Positions 60,768 through 64,000 of a stretch of DNA of 64,000 nucleotides are shown piece by piece. Source of the stretch: Paragordius varius (taxonomy: Eukaryota; Nematomorpha); assembly GCA_964247055.1 (NCBI GenBank), contig OZ176051.1, forward strand, positions 11,222,001 through 11,286,000, read 5' to 3'. The position numbers were made by a program, and so were the translations under genes. Numbering within the stretch: position 1 is the first letter of the stretch; every line of letters starts with the position of its first letter. The notes under the pieces were generated by a model. It did no database searches. It had not been told where the DNA came from and saw only the letters and a list, made by a program, of their open reading frames with translations.

Positions 60768-62469
60768 ATGCATGATACAGCTAAATGGGATCACATCGTG
60801 GTGACAGCTCTGGATGCTTCCCAACAGAATTTGTTTGAAAAACAGCTTAAATGCTTTGAAAAACGTTATGAAACGAGAATAAGTGCTGTTAATGATGGAT
60901 TACATAAGGTTTGTTACATTGGTATTAATTTAGATAGGTTCTGGTGGGGCTACTTTAGTTGCGATTAATCATTTGCAGAAAATTTATGGACAAAGTTTAC
61001 AACACTTAAAAGTTTTGTGCATACATGCTGGTGGTTTAAGTCAAAGATTGCCTCATTATACAGTTTTAGGAAAATTATTTATTACTTTCCCTACCACAGA
61101 AAATTTGTCTTTATTCGAAATGAAACTCTTAAATTTTACTCCACTTATTCCATATATTTTTGGGAAACACGGTGGAATGCTCATTACTTGTGCAGATGAT
61201 GTATTATCATATACATTATGGAACACCCCGATAAATTTTCAGTATGATATTTTATGTCTTGCCCACCCTTCCACCATAGATATAGCATGCAGCCATGGTG
61301 TTTTTGTTCTAAAAAATATAGACACAAAGATTCTGGAAAATGACACTCTGATTGAAAAAGAAGATATCAAAGAAATTCTACAAAAACCGTCTGCGAAAGA
61401 TCTTCTAACTAAAAATGCTTTATTCACATTAAGAGATAATAAATCGATCGCACTTACCGATAGTAGCTTTGTTCTTAGTGGACCTTTGTTGCAAAAACTT
61501 GGCATTATTATCCCCACAAACGAATTAAATGAAGAAATCGACTGCTATATTGATTTTCTTCATCCGCCCATCAATGGTGTAAAAAGTACCGAATTGCATA
61601 CAAAAGTAAATTATATTCATAAATTTTTTTGTAAATTTGATTTGAAACTTTTGGTTCTTCCATATTCCACATATTTCCATCTTGGAACTTTTCAAGAATA
61701 TATTCACAGTTTTTGTGATTATTCTAACTCACCCCAAACTGTAACGTTAGCCAGGGCCTTTGACTTTAAAAGGATAACCTCGTCTTTTGTTAATCACGAA
61801 GGGATAGATTTGCATAAAACGGAACACTCAATATGTATATTAAATTCCTACATAAACGTTAATGATCAATTATATGTCGATAACATGCAAAACATTGTTA
61901 TCGAATATTGTTACCTAAATTTATGTCCTTACTCAGGGAAGTTTATGCATATAAAGCTGGAATCTAACATAATTTTAAGTCACCTAAGGTTAGATATAGT
62001 TGAATTAGAGGATACGCTAGTCAACAAAACATTAGCAATCCCCCAAAACACAATTTGGTTCTCCTATCCCATACATACTGGCTTTGTCACGTTTTGTTTT
62101 GGTATGAGTGATGATATAAAAGCCATAGCCTCGAGATCTTTAAATAACACCCTATATTTGCATTATTTAAATGGACATCAACTCAGGTTAGAGGATGAAA
62201 AATGTAAAAATTGCTCTCTTTGGTATGTTCGATTGTTTCCTCTTTGTGTTACATCTACGCAATCCTTTATCCATACGCAATATATTGTGGCTGATATTTT
62301 AGGCGATACGTATTCTTCCATCCATGAGATAAGAAAAAAATATAAAAAACTTTATGGTGAAAAAATCACATTCATATCCATGCACGATATATGTTCCAAC
62401 AGAACATCGATAGGAGATATGATTTTGGCTTATAGGGATGATTTGAAGCAAAGGATCAGAAATAATTGA
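60768..62469 (+). CDS. FPGT: Fucose-1-phosphate guanylyltransferase
   Basis: Makes GDP-L-fucose from fucose-1-phosphate and GTP, the second step of cytosolic fucose salvage. Exon 1 is 60,768-60,908 and exon 2 is 60,934-62,469, about 558 residues in total (human about 590). They are separated by a 25-nt intron from GTTTGTT to ATTTAG. Splicing at this intron joins VNDGLHK to IGSGGATL, matching the human KIGNGGSTL loop. IHAGGLSQRLPHYTVLGK at about 64-81 is the nucleotidyltransferase signature, TCADDV follows at about 124, and AHPS-THGVFVL-like AHPSTIDIACSHGVFVL at about 144-160. LWYVRLFPLC near residue 465 matches the human LWTARIFPVC. The C-terminal half carries the beta-helix-like region. The ATG chosen starts MHDTAKWDHIVVTA; human has about 30 more N-terminal residues, so a further upstream exon is possible. 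No fucokinase gene lies nearby. Confidence 0.92.
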
Positions 62470-62533
62470 TCTACATCATTATTACAATATGAATCATGCA
62501 AATGTGTATTTTAATATATTGAATGACTTTTTA

Positions 62534-62539
62534 AATAAA
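62534..62539 (+). terminator. Candidate poly(A) signal of FPGT
   Basis: AATAAA 65 bp after the FPGT stop codon, followed by AT-rich sequence. Confidence 0.5.
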
Positions 62540-63392
62540 AATAAATTTTTATAGATTTTTTATATTTTCATCTGGGGTCAACACAAATCCCTCTGTAGGC
62601 CCCGGTAGTATTATAAATGGCCTGTTACATAAATTGTAACAAATGTACATAAATGAATATTTTCATAAAGTTTAAACAGAATGAAAACAGGAAGTGATTT
62701 ATCGAAATCTTAAAACAATCGGTATAGTTGGAAAAGATATTTTCATAATATATTTAGATTGTAAGAAAATTATTGTTAGAATCTCCCATAATTATCTTAA
62801 TTTTGGTAATTATTTCATTGCATTGGTAGATAAGATTTGCCCCTATTTCAAAATCAATAAAAAATGAGATCTAGTTTACTTTCCGGTTTTGATTAATTTT
62901 GAAACAAGCTTAAAATGATAATTCTTAAAATATAGAAATAATTGTTACCGAACAATAAAGGCTGTTATAACAAAAATTTAGAATTCTACATGAATTAAAC
63001 AGTGGTAACAAAATATTTTAAGTAAAACAATAAAAATTAGATTTGTAAAAAGCACATCAAATTATAAAAGTTAGAATTATTTTTTGCAGCTGTACTAAAT
63101 ATTTTAGAGGGCCCTGTGCCCGCTGGTTACATGTTGGACATACCCCAAATGAGATTTTACATTGTCTCTATTTTGGGTATTTATTTGGTTTTTGGTCATA
63201 AATTAATCGTTTGAAAAAAATAATCAATATTACAATATGGATTAATAAGGTGTGATTGATATTGCCTTAAACAGATTTGGTATAATCAAAGATACATAGT
63301 TTTATTGAACCCAGCTATGTATGATAGATAACTATTCTTTGAAGGAATGTGTAATGCATAATATTTATGATTATTTAATAATCTTTCAAAAT
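62540..63392. other. Spacer, nothing recognised
   Basis: AT-rich sequence with no gene. An imperfect hairpin around 63,138-63,182 (ATACCCCAAAT against ATTTTGGGTATT) is the only structure noticed. Confidence 0.5.
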
Positions 63393-63587
63393 TTACGAAC
63401 AATATTCGTAAACTCCTTTAATTTGCAATTTTCCTTGTCTTGATTTATAAAAAATGGAAGCCATCGGTCCATTGTTGCCACAGTGCAAATCGACCAAAAA
63501 ACCGTTAGGTACGAATCGATCAAAATTTGGGTGAAATAGTGATGTAATATTAATTTGAACTCCTGATACGTTTTGTACGATGCCGAC
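63393..63587 (-). CDS. Probable 3' terminal exon of an unrecognised gene
   Basis: On the minus strand a TTCTTATTAG acceptor is followed by 64 codons and a TAA, with a stop just upstream in the same frame, so the acceptor is needed. The peptide starts VGIVQNVSGVQINITSLFHP and includes LVDLHCGNNGPMASIFYKSR and ends GVYEYCS. Its codon and residue use (Gly, Pro, Cys, His) is much less AT-driven than the surroundings, as expected of real coding sequence. No family was recognised. Upstream exons would lie above 63,590, mostly beyond the window. Confidence 0.45.
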   Translation of the reverse strand, partial: VGIVQNVSGVQINITSLFHPNFDRFVPNGFLVDLHCGNNGPMASIFYKSRQGKLQIKGVYEYCS

Positions 63588-63810
63588 CTAATAAGAACAT
63601 ATATGTGCAAAACAGAGTTTAAATATTGTAGTATGCATATTTATGTTTGCCAATTCACATGATTACGCAATTTTTATCCTTTCTTATAATAATATTAATT
63701 ATGTTTATTCTATGGACAAAGTTATATATAAAATACATATTATATATGCTACTGTATTATCAATTGGCCAAAATAAATGTCTATACTGTATTTTATATTT
63801 TAACTCTTTC

Positions 63811-63977
63811 CAGTAGCGTATGGCATAAAACATTATTAGTCCATAAAAGAATAAAAAATGTTTTTTAAAAAAAACAACCCTAGTTGTGTATACACATATC
63901 CATAATATCCCCTTGTTTTTTAAAAACATTTTTTTATTCTTTTATGGACTAATATCGTTTTATGCCATACGCTTCTG
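63811..63977. mobile_element. Palindromic MITE
   Basis: Starts CAGTAGCGTATGGCATAAAAC and ends GTTTTATGCCATACGCTTCTG. The arms of roughly 60 bp are inverted copies around a short loop containing ATATCCCC. It has no coding capacity, and no target duplication could be identified. A left arm plus loop of the same element occurs in each tandem unit (5,974, about 22,545, about 37,548). Confidence 0.7.
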
Positions 63978-64000
63978 TATACCTTTTTACCCTGGCATAA

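Noticed and set aside
1-64000. Possible endogenous retrovirus, LTR element or Polinton
   Set aside because: No long direct terminal repeats, protease or integrase motifs, capsid-like or envelope-like frames were recognised. The reverse transcriptase fragments present fit LINE and Penelope-like families.

Overview
The window is strongly AT-rich eukaryotic DNA, almost certainly from an invertebrate animal. Three host gene families can be read: a chondroitin-type carbohydrate sulfotransferase, an atlastin GTPase and fucose-1-phosphate guanylyltransferase. Three introns, two in atlastin and one in the guanylyltransferase, are only 23, 24 and 25 nt long. Introns that short are characteristic of dicyemid mesozoans, so a dicyemid (or another highly reduced spiralian such as an orthonectid) is my best inference for the source. 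Nothing in the window proves the species. No bacterial operons, rRNA, CRISPR array, LTR retrovirus or Polinton was recognised.

Positions 1-47,330 are a tandem array of one roughly 15.04 kb unit: copy 1 (1-16,549, enlarged by a 1.5 kb insertion), copy 2 (16,550-31,591), copy 3 (31,592-46,628) and the first ~700 bp of copy 4, after which identity drops sharply at about 47,331. Each unit holds, in order: a decayed mariner transposase (minus strand); a hAT element with an inverted second hAT piece at its right end; the signal-anchor exon of a sulfotransferase; a long intron carrying a LINE 3' tail, a Penelope-like element and a decaying duplicate of the signal-anchor exon; and the large catalytic exon. 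Copies 2 and 3 of the sulfotransferase are open, while copy 1 has one nonsense codon. Copy 1 alone carries a 1,496 bp foldback element with 559 bp inverted arms, each holding about ten 21-bp repeats.

Positions 47,860-57,800 hold an atlastin gene on the minus strand, about nine or ten exons, with the GTPase motifs and membrane hairpin readable. Intron 3 contains a broken LINE and intron 4 a 2.7 kb hAT transposon with a perfect 8-bp target duplication, so the gene mixes 23-24 nt introns with transposon-filled ones of 2.5-2.9 kb.

Positions 58,863-60,613 are another hAT fossil with a perfect 8-bp duplication. It ends about 150 bp before FPGT (60,768-62,469, plus strand), whose 25-nt intron restores the conserved N-terminal glycine-rich loop. 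At the right edge lie a likely 3' terminal exon of an unrecognised minus-strand gene and a palindromic MITE; one arm of a related MITE lies inside each tandem unit.

Functionally, the sulfotransferases (Golgi glycosaminoglycan sulfation) and FPGT (fucose salvage to GDP-fucose) both serve glycan synthesis, but nothing shows that they are co-regulated. Atlastin shapes the endoplasmic reticulum and is unrelated.
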